The notes: a model not told the origin generated them from the sequence alone. A stretch of 64,000 bases of DNA from Endozoicomonas sp. OPT23 (GCF_009653635.1 NZ_PPFD01000002.1:62001-126000), one strand, 5' to 3'; shown: positions 47,338 through 55,883, numbered from the stretch's first letter. Numbers and translations are program-made.

Positions 47338-47541
47338 TCAGGCTTTTTCATGGGCCAGGTTCTTTTCTTTTACGTCATCTGATTTTGATTCATCGCTGTT
47401 GTCAGCCACGCTGGCTCTGAATCCCTTGATAGCGCCACCGAGGTCACCGCCAAGCCCTTTCAAACGTTTCGTGCCAAATAGCATTACAACAATGAGAAGA
47501 ACGATTAGTAGCTGCCAGATACTGATTCCACCTAAACCCAT
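47338..47541 (-). CDS. tatA: twin-arginine translocase subunit TatA
   Basis: Pore-forming Tat component. The 67-residue protein [45 protein letters not shown] has the family membrane helix, the FGTKRL hinge and the amphipathic helix. A charged tail follows. First gene of a tatA-tatB pair. The neighbourhood (Tat substrate PhoX next door) suggests a functional link, with TatC supplied from elsewhere. Confidence 0.95.
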   Translation of the reverse strand: MGLGGISIWQLLIVLLIVVMLFGTKRLKGLGGDLGGAIKGFRASVADNSDESKSDDVKEKNLAHEKA

Positions 47542-47609
47542 TTTTCCACTCCATCAAATTGTATTGGATGTGAAAATAGTAAGGGCAAAGTATGGAGGAT
47601 TTATGACAG

Positions 47610-48209
47610 CTACTTCACGGGAGACAGTTCTTTTGGGTACGAGCCACCCGTTAAACAGACAATGCCACCGAACAACCCATTCTCATATCTGAGCTTTCCG
47701 TCGGCATCTGAATCTTCCTTACTGAAAACACCGTCGACCTCATAGTTGACCTGCTGTGCAAGATCACCCGGTACCAGCCAGATGCAGGCGGAGATAGAGC
47801 AGGAAGGCGAAGATTTCTTACAGCCATCAGGCGTACTACCCCGAACCCAGTCTGTGCCGTCTTCCTTAACCAGCAGCTGTGCAGCATTGTAAACAGGGTG
47901 ATCAATATACTGTTCACCACCATACCAATAGTCCTGATAGGGAAGATAAGGTCTTTGCCAGTTTGAGGTGCCCGGGTTTTTTATCAGGTGATCTATTTTA
48001 AGGTATCCATAGGATGGATCGGTGTCTGAGGTTATGGTCAGAACTTCGCCAGTGTCGCTTGTATATTGTTCTGCGGCACTCAGCATTGATCTCAGATCAT
48101 TGATTAATCTTGCTGACTCACTGCTGGTGGCAGCGTAGCTCGTTTTGCCAAGAACAAGACAAATTACTGCCAGCGTAACTCTGGATTTATAAAAAGAGAT
48201 AGATTGCAT
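47610..48209 (-). CDS. secreted pseudopilin-like protein
   Basis: 199 residues with a standard signal peptide (ending KTSYA-A) rather than a prepilin leader. The following SESARLINDLRSMLSAAEQYTSDTGEVLT resembles the alpha1-C part of type IV pilins and pseudopilins, and the later YLKIDHLIKNPGTSNWQRPYLPYQ and EDSDADGKLRYENG resemble the pseudopilin beta-domain with a calcium-binding type loop. Several Cys pairs suggest periplasmic disulfides. It follows the GIY-YIG gene by five bases, so the two form an operon. Assignment to the pilin fold is tentative. Confidence 0.7.
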   Translation of the reverse strand: MQSISFYKSRVTLAVICLVLGKTSYAATSSESARLINDLRSMLSAAEQYTSDTGEVLTITSDTDPSYGYLKIDHLIKNPGTSNWQRPYLPYQDYWYGGEQYIDHPVYNAAQLLVKEDGTDWVRGSTPDGCKKSSPSCSISACIWLVPGDLAQQVNYEVDGVFSKEDSDADGKLRYENGLFGGIVCLTGGSYPKELSPVK

Positions 48210-48214
48210 TGGCT

Positions 48215-48529
48215 TTACGGCTCACTTTGCAGGTTGACTTCAGAATAATCGGAGACCTGATTGCGTCTCGATAACAGCAATATGTCTTTTTGCTGACGAG
48301 AGAGCTTTTTGATTTCAGCTTCGCGAACACTGGCTGAAGAGCGGTCTGAAAATGTTTCTACGAAAACAAGAGAGCTGGGCTTTCTGCCATTAAAAAATCG
48401 GGCACCGCCTTTTATCTCACCTGAATGTTGCCGCCAGCGTCTTCGCAAATTAGTCGTGATGCCGGTATATAAAGTGTTGTCACATGCCTTAATTATGTAA
48501 ACAAGCCATATCTCTTGCTTTTTGTGCAT
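48215..48529 (-). CDS. GIY-YIG nuclease family protein (YhbQ/UPF0213-like)
   Basis: Small GIY-YIG domain protein of 104 residues. WLVYIIKACDNTLYTGITTNLRRRWRQHSG contains the YI...YTG form of the GIY-YIG motif and the catalytic Arg region; the conserved Glu occurs in VREAEIKKLSRQQK. The role in the cell is not settled for this family; DNA repair or nucleic-acid cleavage is plausible. Read with the pseudopilin-like gene. Confidence 0.93.
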   Translation of the reverse strand: MHKKQEIWLVYIIKACDNTLYTGITTNLRRRWRQHSGEIKGGARFFNGRKPSSLVFVETFSDRSSASVREAEIKKLSRQQKDILLLSRRNQVSDYSEVNLQSEP

Positions 48530-48721
48530 CTTTTGGAAAATAGTCCTGATTGATGATGTTTTTTGATGAGTAATCTTTTTTAGGGGTATGGGCTCTTTTA
48601 TACTCTGCGAGCAATTATGAATATACCAAGGCTCACTGTACTGAATACACAGATATAACCAATAACAATGAACTGTATTTTGTAGGGTTGGAGCTACGGA
48701 TGACCAAAGGTGTCTGAAACC

Positions 48722-49456
48722 ATGCGAGTAAAGCAGTTTTTATCCCTGGGCTGTGGTCTGCTTTTGTCTGGAATAACTCTGGCGGCTGACTTCAAGCTTT
48801 ATACCGAGAACTTTCCTCCCCTGAACATGACCTCCAATGGTTCCGCCTATGCTAGAAATGACAGGGTATCGGGTTTTGCAACGGACATTGTCAGGGAGCT
48901 GTTCAGTAAAACAGATTTGAGTGTCAGCTATATTCTGAAAGACTGGGACAGTGCCTATGGGGATGCACAGAGCACGTCTGAAACGGGTGTTTATTCCACT
49001 TTTCGAACCCCTGAGCGGGAAGACAAGTTCAAGTGGGTTGGCCCGCTTTACAACGAAGACTGGGTCATTCTGGCCAGAGCAGATACTGATGTGAAAGTTG
49101 ATACGCTGAAAGGGCTGCACAACTACAAGGTTGGCTCCCATGAATCGGATGTGGTAACAGACTTTTTAGTAGAGCAGGGAATTTCGATTAAGCCTGCCAA
49201 AAATGATGCAGTGAATGTTATACGTCTGAAGACTGGCGATATTCAACTCTGGGCTGCCAGTTCACTGACAGCGCCTTATATTGCTGCCAATTTCAAAGTA
49301 CCTGTTAAAACAGTTCATACTTTTAACAGCAGTGGACTTTGGCTGGCGATGAATAAGGAAACAGACTCTGAAGTGATTGAGCAACTGAACCGGACTCTGC
49401 AGGAAATGCATAAGTCCGGAACTGTGCAGAAGATGATTGATAGCTACAATATCTGA
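48722..49456 (+). CDS. periplasmic solute-binding protein, family 3
   Basis: 244 residues with a signal peptide (ending ITLA-ADFK) and the SBP_bac_3 fold: KLYTENFPPLNM, RVSGFATDIVRELFSKTDLSVSYILKDWDSAYGDAQS, and KLKTGDIQLWAASS-type hinge. Resembles amino-acid binding proteins, but no ABC permease or ATPase is adjacent, so it may act alone or feed a distant transporter or sensor. ATG 48722 is preferred to GTG 48710 because AAAGGTG overlaps the GTG. Confidence 0.88.
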   Translation: MRVKQFLSLGCGLLLSGITLAADFKLYTENFPPLNMTSNGSAYARNDRVSGFATDIVRELFSKTDLSVSYILKDWDSAYGDAQSTSETGVYSTFRTPEREDKFKWVGPLYNEDWVILARADTDVKVDTLKGLHNYKVGSHESDVVTDFLVEQGISIKPAKNDAVNVIRLKTGDIQLWAASSLTAPYIAANFKVPVKTVHTFNSSGLWLAMNKETDSEVIEQLNRTLQEMHKSGTVQKMIDSYNI

Positions 49457-49464
49457 TTCAGAGC

Positions 49465-51027
49465 TCAGCTGGTCTGGTTTGGAGCTGCCTCATTGCGAGC
49501 AGCTCCCAGCTGGTGAGCTGTTTTTTCGACCATATCCTGAACCTGCACTCGCAGCTCCTGCTCTTCTTTACGCTCTTGTAAAAGCTCCTCAGCCATAATC
49601 TCGCGTTTCATGTAGAAGCCAGCCAGACTGAGAATAACGCCTGTAACAGAAGCTATAAGTGCCAATGAACCAAACCAGATAAAAGCAACGATACCGACCA
49701 TCTGCTTGTCGACTTCACTGGGAGAGTCAGTACCAAACGCGTACATGGCCAGACGATAAACCTGATTCTGATTCATCAGGTGGTTGATACCCGCCTGGGT
49801 GCTGCGTTGTTCATTCTTGAGTCGGAATATCTGATCTTCAACGCCATTGATCTTACTTGCGATAATGGTCAGTTCGGACTCTTTTTCACCCGTATATTCT
49901 TTCAGCTCAGACTCGCGCTGTTGTCTGTCTGAAAGCAGGTTATTACGGCTTTGACTGGTACCGGTGATAATGTTGCTGCGTAATCTGGCGTTGGCCTGGT
50001 CTTTATCTGCGATTTCCTGTTTCTTGTCTGCAATGCGCTGATTGATTTCTGCGATGCGGCCTTCGTACTTATTGTTCAGGAAAGCAATCTGTTGCTTGAG
50101 TTGTGATTCCATGGACGCCTGTTTTTCAATAGCATCGCCACCTAGATAGCCAGTGGTGATCTGGTCAATCTGTTTGTTCTTCTCGGCAATCATTTTACGA
50201 TAACGACTTTCTATACCGCCGCGGGTAAAGAAGTTGGCTTTAGCCAGTTTGCCAGCCATCTCTTCTTTAAGAACAGCCAGTTCGCCAAGCAGTCTTTGTT
50301 TTTCAGTTCGGCTGTCAGAAAGGTTATCGAGAAGCAGGGCTGAGAACTTACCTTCAACTTCCTGTCGTTCGCTGTTCCAGTCCTGATAGTAGCCATCTCT
50401 GCGCTCTATCAGTGCACCGACTTCAGAGTCCAGCGTTTCACGGTAGCTGTAGTCGATACCAGACAGTTTCTTGGCAACACTGGCATTGATGCTTCCCAAC
50501 TGAGTCTTGTAGTTGCTTTCGATACTTTGCTGAATCGTACTGGTTTCGTTGTTTAGGTCTTCAGAGGTGAAGGTTTGAATACGTTCTTTGCGTGTGTTCA
50601 GCAGAGCAATTTCAGACTCAAGGTTCTCTATGTTGTTCTGACGCTTATCGATCTCGTAATTCAGGCTGGAGAAATTACGTTCAAAGCCATTCAGCATGGT
50701 TTCAAAAGTGATCAGGCATAGGAATGAGACAAAGAACAGAAACAGCCCTTTCCAGAGAATGCTTTTCACTGACATAAAGGCAAATGTCAGGGGAATTTTA
50801 CAAAGCTCAACCACAGCTACCAACAGGAAAGGAAGGCCGGCAACCAGCATGGAAGAGTGTGTATTTAATATACTGGTAGAGTCTTTGGCCGAGGCTGAAT
50901 CGTTGGCTGCCAGAGCCATCACCATAGATATGGTCAGGCCAATCATTACAGCAATGATCTCTACGGACCAGGCCAGTTTAATCAGAAAATTGGCGTTTTT
51001 TCCGCGATAACTTTTAGAAAAACTCAT
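49465..51027 (-). CDS. large coiled-coil membrane protein of unknown function
   Basis: 520 residues. Three N-terminal membrane segments (about 20-45, 62-85 and 90-112), then a long periplasmic or cytoplasmic coiled-coil stretch (about 120-415) rich in Glu/Lys/Gln heptads, and two more membrane segments near residues 440-490, ending in a charged helix. No enzymatic motif. Likely a structural or scaffold protein of the inner membrane. ATG 51027 chosen over a GTG three codons upstream. Confidence 0.8.
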   Translation of the reverse strand: MSFSKSYRGKNANFLIKLAWSVEIIAVMIGLTISMVMALAANDSASAKDSTSILNTHSSMLVAGLPFLLVAVVELCKIPLTFAFMSVKSILWKGLFLFFVSFLCLITFETMLNGFERNFSSLNYEIDKRQNNIENLESEIALLNTRKERIQTFTSEDLNNETSTIQQSIESNYKTQLGSINASVAKKLSGIDYSYRETLDSEVGALIERRDGYYQDWNSERQEVEGKFSALLLDNLSDSRTEKQRLLGELAVLKEEMAGKLAKANFFTRGGIESRYRKMIAEKNKQIDQITTGYLGGDAIEKQASMESQLKQQIAFLNNKYEGRIAEINQRIADKKQEIADKDQANARLRSNIITGTSQSRNNLLSDRQQRESELKEYTGEKESELTIIASKINGVEDQIFRLKNEQRSTQAGINHLMNQNQVYRLAMYAFGTDSPSEVDKQMVGIVAFIWFGSLALIASVTGVILSLAGFYMKREIMAEELLQERKEEQELRVQVQDMVEKTAHQLGAARNEAAPNQTS

Positions 51028-51172
51028 AACGTCCACTACCTGACAAATAATTTAATTTGGGAGTGCTGCAGATACTGGACAGTCCTGAAATGCTTGAGCA
51101 GGGCAACTCTGAATCAGCGGTTTCAATGACTATAGGTGTGGTTAAGAGAGGGGATTAAGAAGGTCGGAGTCT

Positions 51173-51700
51173 TCATCGACAAAAGGAGTTTTCAGGCTCG
51201 CTGGTGGTTTTGCCCGCCAGCAGTTTCGAACGCATGTTTGGCTGGCTGGTTTTTTCAGAAAGCCAGATAGCAAGAAATGACGAACCGAAATCCTTATCTT
51301 TAATAGAGCCTGCCAACTGATCATTAAAAAAGAACTGGCTGGTGTTCGAACAGTCAACATACAGTTCCAGTGAATCACCTTCTTTTATATCAGGCCATAT
51401 CTTCAGAAGCTGGCTAAGCCATTGCTCGGAGTCAGGGTGTGACAGACCTTGCTCAGCCCACTCCTCGCGGGTTCTGTTGACCAGGCCTTTAGCTGAGAAA
51501 TCTCTCAAATAGGTGATCTTTAGTTTCAAAGGGATACGGTTTGGAATGTAAAGGCCATCCGGTGTCAGAAGCTCAATATCATAAACAGACCAGAACAGAA
51601 CATTGAGGCGAGCTTTACCTACCTGCTTGAAACTGCTGGAAGCCAGAGCATTGGGAGCAGCGAACAAAAGAGATAATACAATCAGCGTACGAAGAATCAT
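51173..51700 (-). CDS. chalcone isomerase-like periplasmic protein
   Basis: 175 residues with a signal peptide (MILRTLIVLSLLFAAPNALA) and a chalcone isomerase-like fold: FKQVGKARLNVLFWSVYDIELLTPDG, LKITYLRDFSAKGLVNRTREEW, and YVDCSNTSQFFFNDQLAGSIKDKDFGSSFLAIWLS. Bacterial members bind fatty acids or unknown ligands; the plant enzymatic reaction is not implied. ATG 51700 overlaps the DUF2878 stop (ATGA) and has AGGAAG upstream. Last gene of the sigma-chrR operon. Confidence 0.85.
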   Translation of the reverse strand: MILRTLIVLSLLFAAPNALASSSFKQVGKARLNVLFWSVYDIELLTPDGLYIPNRIPLKLKITYLRDFSAKGLVNRTREEWAEQGLSHPDSEQWLSQLLKIWPDIKEGDSLELYVDCSNTSQFFFNDQLAGSIKDKDFGSSFLAIWLSEKTSQPNMRSKLLAGKTTSEPENSFCR

Positions 51701-52200
51701 GCAAACTTCCTGCTCAGCCAATGATTAATCTGAAAAAACAGCGGCATTAGCACAGCCCAGATAAAGGCAAGGACTGTGAGACTGAAGATAAGGCTGAAAC
51801 CAAACTCGACAGCGCCTAATTGAACCCCCGCAAAGTAACTGGAGGAACCACCAATAGCACCAAAAACGGCCGCCAGTTTGGGAGAGCCTGCAAGGAAGTT
51901 CAGGCTATGCCTTAACGTTGCAGCAAAGGCACACCAGAGCAGAAGCAGCCATTCAGGCAACCAGATAGAGTCCTTGAAAATAAAGAAGCCACTCCAGCTG
52001 AGTAGCTGATCTATTTCAATTCCAATGCTGGCAACAATCAGAATCAGTAAAAACTCAGTGGGATGTTTTCTGTGGATAAAACCATGAAGCAGAAGCAGGG
52101 CAGCGGTTAAAGGCAGAAAAGCAGTCTGCCCCCAGACGGCAGAAAGCCAGGTCAGGTAGAACCATACGCCGTTGAAAACCATTTCCCTGTTCAATGTCAT
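51697..52200 (-). CDS. DUF2878 membrane protein
   Basis: Polytopic membrane protein of about five helices (LTWLSAVWGQTAFLPLTAALLLLHGFIH, LLILIVASIGIEIDQLLSWSG, LSLIFSLTVLAFIWAVLMPLFF). The frame extends to 52317, but residues before MTLNREMVFNG derive from a palindromic repeat; the usual family length (~165) and a GGA upstream favour ATG 52200, giving 167 residues. It overlaps the downstream chalcone isomerase-like gene by four bases. Commonly found beside cfa/ChrR clusters. Function unknown. Confidence 0.85.
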   Translation of the reverse strand: MTLNREMVFNGVWFYLTWLSAVWGQTAFLPLTAALLLLHGFIHRKHPTEFLLILIVASIGIEIDQLLSWSGFFIFKDSIWLPEWLLLLWCAFAATLRHSLNFLAGSPKLAAVFGAIGGSSSYFAGVQLGAVEFGFSLIFSLTVLAFIWAVLMPLFFQINHWLSRKFA

Positions 52201-52252
52201 TCTAAAGTCCGACAGGCTCCTTGTGCAGAAAAGCCTTGATATACGTGCAGTT

Positions 52253-52278
52253 GTTATCCCCGCGTAAGCGGGGATAAC
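52253..52278. repeat. REP-like hairpin between chrR and the DUF2878 gene
   Basis: GTTATCCCCGC (52253-52263) pairs perfectly with GCGGGGATAAC (52268-52278) around GTAA. When translated it gives the VIPAYAGIT peptide commonly produced by such dispersed palindromes. It lies between the chrR stop and the proposed DUF2878 start and may modulate operon expression. Confidence 0.8.
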
Positions 52279-52316
52279 CTGCGTATTTTTTGTATGGCTT
52301 TCAGCGCTTAGCTGCA

Positions 52317-52973
52317 CTAGAGCCCGAAAAATGGTTGCAGCAATCTGGGTACCAAACCCTCGAATTTTAAAGGTGCATCAGTGGCAATCAGACAGATACA
52401 TGCTTCATGAGTATCGGCAACCGGCTGATGTTTTGTATCAGGGTCAAGGTCTTCCAGGTCTCCTGCCTGAAAGCGTCCACACTCGTCGGTGTAAGAGCCC
52501 TTCAGTACCAGCGTTAATTCGGTTCCTGAATGTCCGTGGGATGGCAGGCAGGTGCCGGGAGCAATCTTCAGGAGTTTGAGCTTGCCTTCTGCGGATGGCA
52601 AGGCAACCTGTTTCATTCCTGGAGCCAGTGTTTTCCATTCCAGCTGGTCAAACTCCGCGTGCCCCAGGAGCCGCTGAAGAGCAGAAGGTACTTCACCGTG
52701 CTTGGGAGGCTTTGGAATGGGAGCTGCTGAACTTTGATGAGGCTGAATGTTGAGCATTTGAAGAATATCGTCTCTGGCCCCTGTCGACATAGACACTGGT
52801 GAACATTCTTCAACCAGTGAACTGCCAAGGCTTTCCGCAGAGGCTCTTCTTTGTCGACAGTCAGAGCAGTGTTCCAGATGGCAGGAGATCACTAAGGACA
52901 TGGAATCACTGAGGCTGCCAGCGGCATAGCTCATTAAGGTGCTGATATCAGGGTGGTGATGAATAATAGTCAT
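52317..52973 (-). CDS. chrR: ChrR-family zinc-dependent anti-sigma factor
   Basis: Holds the cognate ECF sigma factor inactive until singlet oxygen or related stress. The N-terminal zinc anti-sigma domain shows H6/H7 and H32-x3-C36-x2-C39, the same spacing as the zinc ligands of Rhodobacter ChrR (His6, His31, Cys35, Cys38). The C-terminal cupin domain (residues ~110-215) has HGHSGTELTLVLKGSYTDE with His and Glu metal ligands. Overlaps the sigma gene by four bases. 218 residues is normal. Confidence 0.94.
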   Translation of the reverse strand: MTIIHHHPDISTLMSYAAGSLSDSMSLVISCHLEHCSDCRQRRASAESLGSSLVEECSPVSMSTGARDDILQMLNIQPHQSSAAPIPKPPKHGEVPSALQRLLGHAEFDQLEWKTLAPGMKQVALPSAEGKLKLLKIAPGTCLPSHGHSGTELTLVLKGSYTDECGRFQAGDLEDLDPDTKHQPVADTHEACICLIATDAPLKFEGLVPRLLQPFFGL

Positions 52974-53569
52974 TGGTTGCCTCCCAACTGCTTGCGGAGT
53001 TTCTCAAAGGCCAGTCTCAGTCCGGATTTAACACTGCCCAGTGGAATGGCCATTTCATCGGCAATTTCCCGGTGGGTTTTCCCTGAGAAATAGACCTGAT
53101 GAATCAACTGAGCCTGCTGGCAGGGCAGGTTTTTAATAAGCTGTTTCAATTTATGACTGTCAGTAAATTCTGTCTCAACGGGTTCGCTTATGTCTTCGTA
53201 GCAATCGAGGGAGGAGAGCCGATCAGGTTTGAACTTGCGAAGATGATCTATCCAGAGATTTCTGGCGATGGTAAATATCCAGGTGCTGGCTGTCGCTTTC
53301 TCAGGATCAAAACTGTCGCAACGACGCCAGACTGACAGCATAGCTTCCTGAACCAGTTCTTCAGCAAGAGAGCTTTCAGCCCCTCGCATAATGAGATAGC
53401 TTTTAAGTCTGGGGGCAAAAAAATCATAAATTACCAGAAACTGACTCCTGCTCCTGTATCGGGCAAGGTCCACAAGGTTACTGGCCATTTGCGCCGAGCT
53501 TTGCCCGGGGCTCTGTCCAGTGCCTGGCTCGAACTTTGTGTTATCTGTTTTTATGAGTGCGTCAGACAT
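52970..53569 (-). CDS. rpoE: ECF sigma factor (RpoE/ECF11 type)
   Basis: 199-residue extracytoplasmic function sigma factor. Region 2 (ESSLAEELVQEAMLSVWRRCDSFDPEKATASTWIFTIARNLWIDHLRK) and region 4 (YFSGKTHREIADEMAIPLGSVKSGLRLAFEKLR) match the ChrR-partnered group. Followed by chrR with a four-base overlap. The promoter on its 5' side has the TGATCC -35 type, so it probably activates its own operon. Gene symbol follows Rhodobacter usage and is not the E. coli envelope-stress RpoE. Confidence 0.93.
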   Translation of the reverse strand: MSDALIKTDNTKFEPGTGQSPGQSSAQMASNLVDLARYRSRSQFLVIYDFFAPRLKSYLIMRGAESSLAEELVQEAMLSVWRRCDSFDPEKATASTWIFTIARNLWIDHLRKFKPDRLSSLDCYEDISEPVETEFTDSHKLKQLIKNLPCQQAQLIHQVYFSGKTHREIADEMAIPLGSVKSGLRLAFEKLRKQLGGNQ

Positions 53570-53610
53570 TTCAGGTATGGGCTGTTGTCGTTTAAGAATG
53601 ACAATTGTCT

Positions 53611-53640
53611 TTCATACGATCTTACGTCCGAACCGGATCA
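53611..53640 (-). promoter_or_regulatory. candidate ECF11-type promoter for sigma-chrR operon
   Basis: On the minus strand TGATCC (53640-53635) is followed after 18 bases by TATGAA (53616-53611). The start codon of the sigma gene is 42 bases further. TGATCC with an 18-base spacer is the reported -35 pattern for Rhodobacter RpoE promoters. Confidence 0.7.
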
Positions 53641-53676
53641 CCTGACTATAAACTTTTTTGGCAAAGCACCTGCCCA

Positions 53677-53707
53677 TGATCCAAAAGTTCCCGATAGCCG
53701 TAGTAGA
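53677..53707 (+). promoter_or_regulatory. candidate ECF11-type promoter for the lipid-modification operon
   Basis: TGATCC (53677-53682), 18-base spacer, TAGTAGA (53701-53707), and the FAD oxidoreductase ATG at 53741. It faces away from the matching element at 53640-53611; the two -35 hexamers are 36 bases apart. Confidence 0.75.
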
Positions 53708-53740
53708 AGATAACGACTTTTCTGGAGCAGTTTCGACAAC

Positions 53741-55084
53741 ATGGAACAAGATAATAAAGACACGCCATTAAATATTGCGGTTATTGGCTCTGGAATATCA
53801 GGCTTATCCTGCGCCTGGCTGCTTTCCCACAAACACAAAGTCACTCTTTATGAAAAGGACGATCGGCTTGGTGGTCACAGCCATACCGTCAGAGTGAATC
53901 TGGATGGTAAAACCGTTGATGTTGATACCGGCTTTATCGTTTTTAATGAAAACACCTACCCCAATCTGAAAGCATTTTTTCGCAATCTGGGTGTTGATGA
54001 AGTTGCCACGGACATGTCGTTTGGTGTTTCCCTGAATCAGGGAGCGCTGGAATATTCCGGTTCCGATTTAAATGGCATTTTTGCTCAGCGCAAAAATCTT
54101 CTGAAGCCGTCTTACTGGCGAATGCTTCGGGACATTCTCCGCTTCTATAAAAAGAGCGAAGAGTGGTTGAAGACATTAACTCCAGAAATATCTCTCGGAC
54201 AACTGCTGAAGAAAGAAGGTTTCAGTAAAACTTTTATCAGAGACCACCTGCTGCCCATGGGTGCAGCTATCTGGTCTACCCCGGAAGATAAAATGCTGGA
54301 TTACCCGGCACTGGCTTATCTTCGCTTCTGCCAGAATCATGGCCTGCTGCAGGTTTCAGACAGACCCCGCTGGCTGACGGTTATGGGCGGGAGTCGAAAC
54401 TACGTTAATAAATTAGCCGATCTGCTGGGTAACAGTGTTCAGCTCAATCGTTGTGTAAAAGACGTTAAACGATACGACGACCATGTGTTGGTGGAAGATC
54501 TACAGGGTGATGTGCAATCGTTTGATCATGTAGTGATGGCTTCCCACGCAGACACCAGCCTGTCGTTGCTGGCAGAGCCTGATGAGCTGGAACAGCACCT
54601 GCTGGGTTCTTTCTCTTTTCAGCGCAATCGTGCCGTGCTGCACAGTGATGAATCGCTGATGCCGGAGAACAAAAGAGCTTGGGCCAGCTGGAACTATCTC
54701 GGCTCCGAGAGCGGTCAGGGACCATCGGTGACCTACTGGATGAACCGGCTGCAACATATCGACAGTCGATCCTTGTTTGTTACGTTGAATCCGGGGCAGG
54801 AACCGGCAGCAGAAAAAATTCACGGCTGTTATCTTTACGATCACCCGGTTTTTGATCAGGCGGCCATGTCCGCTCAAAAGCGACTCTGGGAGTTACAGGG
54901 AAGAAACAGAACCTGGTTTTGCGGTGCCTGGTTTGGTTACGGCTTTCATGAAGACGGGATTCAGTCCGGTCTGGCCGTAGCCGAAGCATTGGGCAATGTT
55001 CGTAGACCGTGGACGGTGGCCGGAGAAAGTGACAGACTGATTATTCCCGATACCGATAAGACAGCTGGGAGCATTCAGGGATGA
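53741..55084 (+). CDS. NAD(P)/FAD-dependent oxidoreductase (amine oxidase-like; UfaD-type candidate)
   Basis: 447 residues with an N-terminal dinucleotide-binding motif VIGSGISGLSCAWLLS and the second motif YEKDDRLGGHSHTVRV, then FNENTYPNLKAFFRNLGV typical of the amine-oxidase/desaturase-like flavoproteins found next to cfa. In Rhodobacter a homologous gene acts in furan fatty acid synthesis as a desaturase. First gene of the plus-strand operon and directly under a TGATCC promoter. Overlaps the DUF1365 gene by four bases. Reaction here is inferred from context, not shown. Confidence 0.88.
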   Translation: MEQDNKDTPLNIAVIGSGISGLSCAWLLSHKHKVTLYEKDDRLGGHSHTVRVNLDGKTVDVDTGFIVFNENTYPNLKAFFRNLGVDEVATDMSFGVSLNQGALEYSGSDLNGIFAQRKNLLKPSYWRMLRDILRFYKKSEEWLKTLTPEISLGQLLKKEGFSKTFIRDHLLPMGAAIWSTPEDKMLDYPALAYLRFCQNHGLLQVSDRPRWLTVMGGSRNYVNKLADLLGNSVQLNRCVKDVKRYDDHVLVEDLQGDVQSFDHVVMASHADTSLSLLAEPDELEQHLLGSFSFQRNRAVLHSDESLMPENKRAWASWNYLGSESGQGPSVTYWMNRLQHIDSRSLFVTLNPGQEPAAEKIHGCYLYDHPVFDQAAMSAQKRLWELQGRNRTWFCGAWFGYGFHEDGIQSGLAVAEALGNVRRPWTVAGESDRLIIPDTDKTAGSIQG

Positions 55085-55881
55085 ATTCAGTGCTGTTCAC
55101 AGGACGGCTGATGCATCACAGGTTTCAGCCCAGGGTACACCAATTTAGCTATCGTGTGGTTAGCTGGCTGTTTGATCTTGATGAGCTGGAACAGCTGAAT
55201 CAAAACTTCCGGCTGTTTTCCAGAAACCGATTCAACCTCTTTTCTTTTTTTGATCGTGATTACGGTGATGGTTCTGACTGTTCTCTAAAGCAGCGTGTGA
55301 ATCAATTGCTCGAAGAACATCAGTTAGAGACAGCAGAAAATATTCGATTGCTCTGTTACCCGAGGGTACTTGGTTATGTTTTTAACCCGCTCTCGGTTTA
55401 TTACTGTTTCTCTGCTGAAAAGCTGACGGCCATAGTTTATGAAGTGAGTAATACCTTTGGAGAGCGCCACAGTTATGTAATGGCGGTTTCTGAAAGCCCC
55501 GGTAATGAAAACATTGACCAGCTTGCAGATAAACAAATGCATGTTTCTCCTTTCTTTGAACGAGATTGCTTTTATCGTTTTGCAGCACCAAAACCGGCTG
55601 AATTACTGAAGCTGAGCATTGAGCTTTTTAAAGGCGAGCAGAAGCTTTTTATTGCGGCATTGAATGGCAAAAGAAAGTCCATTACCGATAAAGAGTTACT
55701 GACTGCCTTTGTCTCTATTCCGTTTCAGACAATAAAAGTCATGGTCACTATTCACTGGCAGGCGTTAAAACTGTGGCTCAAAGGTATTCCTTTAGTCAGG
55801 CATGAACCGCTGGAAAACAACCATTCATCCAGCAAGGGGAAACTTTCTCCTGAGGCAATAACGGCATCTATGGAGACGTAG
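55081..55881 (+). CDS. DUF1365 protein
   Basis: 266-residue DUF1365 member: LMHHRFQPRVHQFSYRVVSWLFDLDEL, NRFNLFSFFDRDYGDG, RLLCYPRVLGYVFNPLSVYYCFSAEKLTAIVYEVSNTFGERHSY and a C-terminal membrane-associated segment. The family is nearly always found between the FAD oxidoreductase and a cfa-like methyltransferase, suggesting a fatty-acid or lipid step, but no reaction is established. Translationally coupled to the gene before it; cfa starts two bases after its stop. Confidence 0.92.
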   Translation: MNSVLFTGRLMHHRFQPRVHQFSYRVVSWLFDLDELEQLNQNFRLFSRNRFNLFSFFDRDYGDGSDCSLKQRVNQLLEEHQLETAENIRLLCYPRVLGYVFNPLSVYYCFSAEKLTAIVYEVSNTFGERHSYVMAVSESPGNENIDQLADKQMHVSPFFERDCFYRFAAPKPAELLKLSIELFKGEQKLFIAALNGKRKSITDKELLTAFVSIPFQTIKVMVTIHWQALKLWLKGIPLVRHEPLENNHSSSKGKLSPEAITASMET

Positions 55882-55883
55882 TC

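Noticed and set aside
52201-52317. N-terminal extension of the DUF2878 protein
   Set aside because: The extra residues come from a palindromic repeat; a later ATG gives the usual family length.
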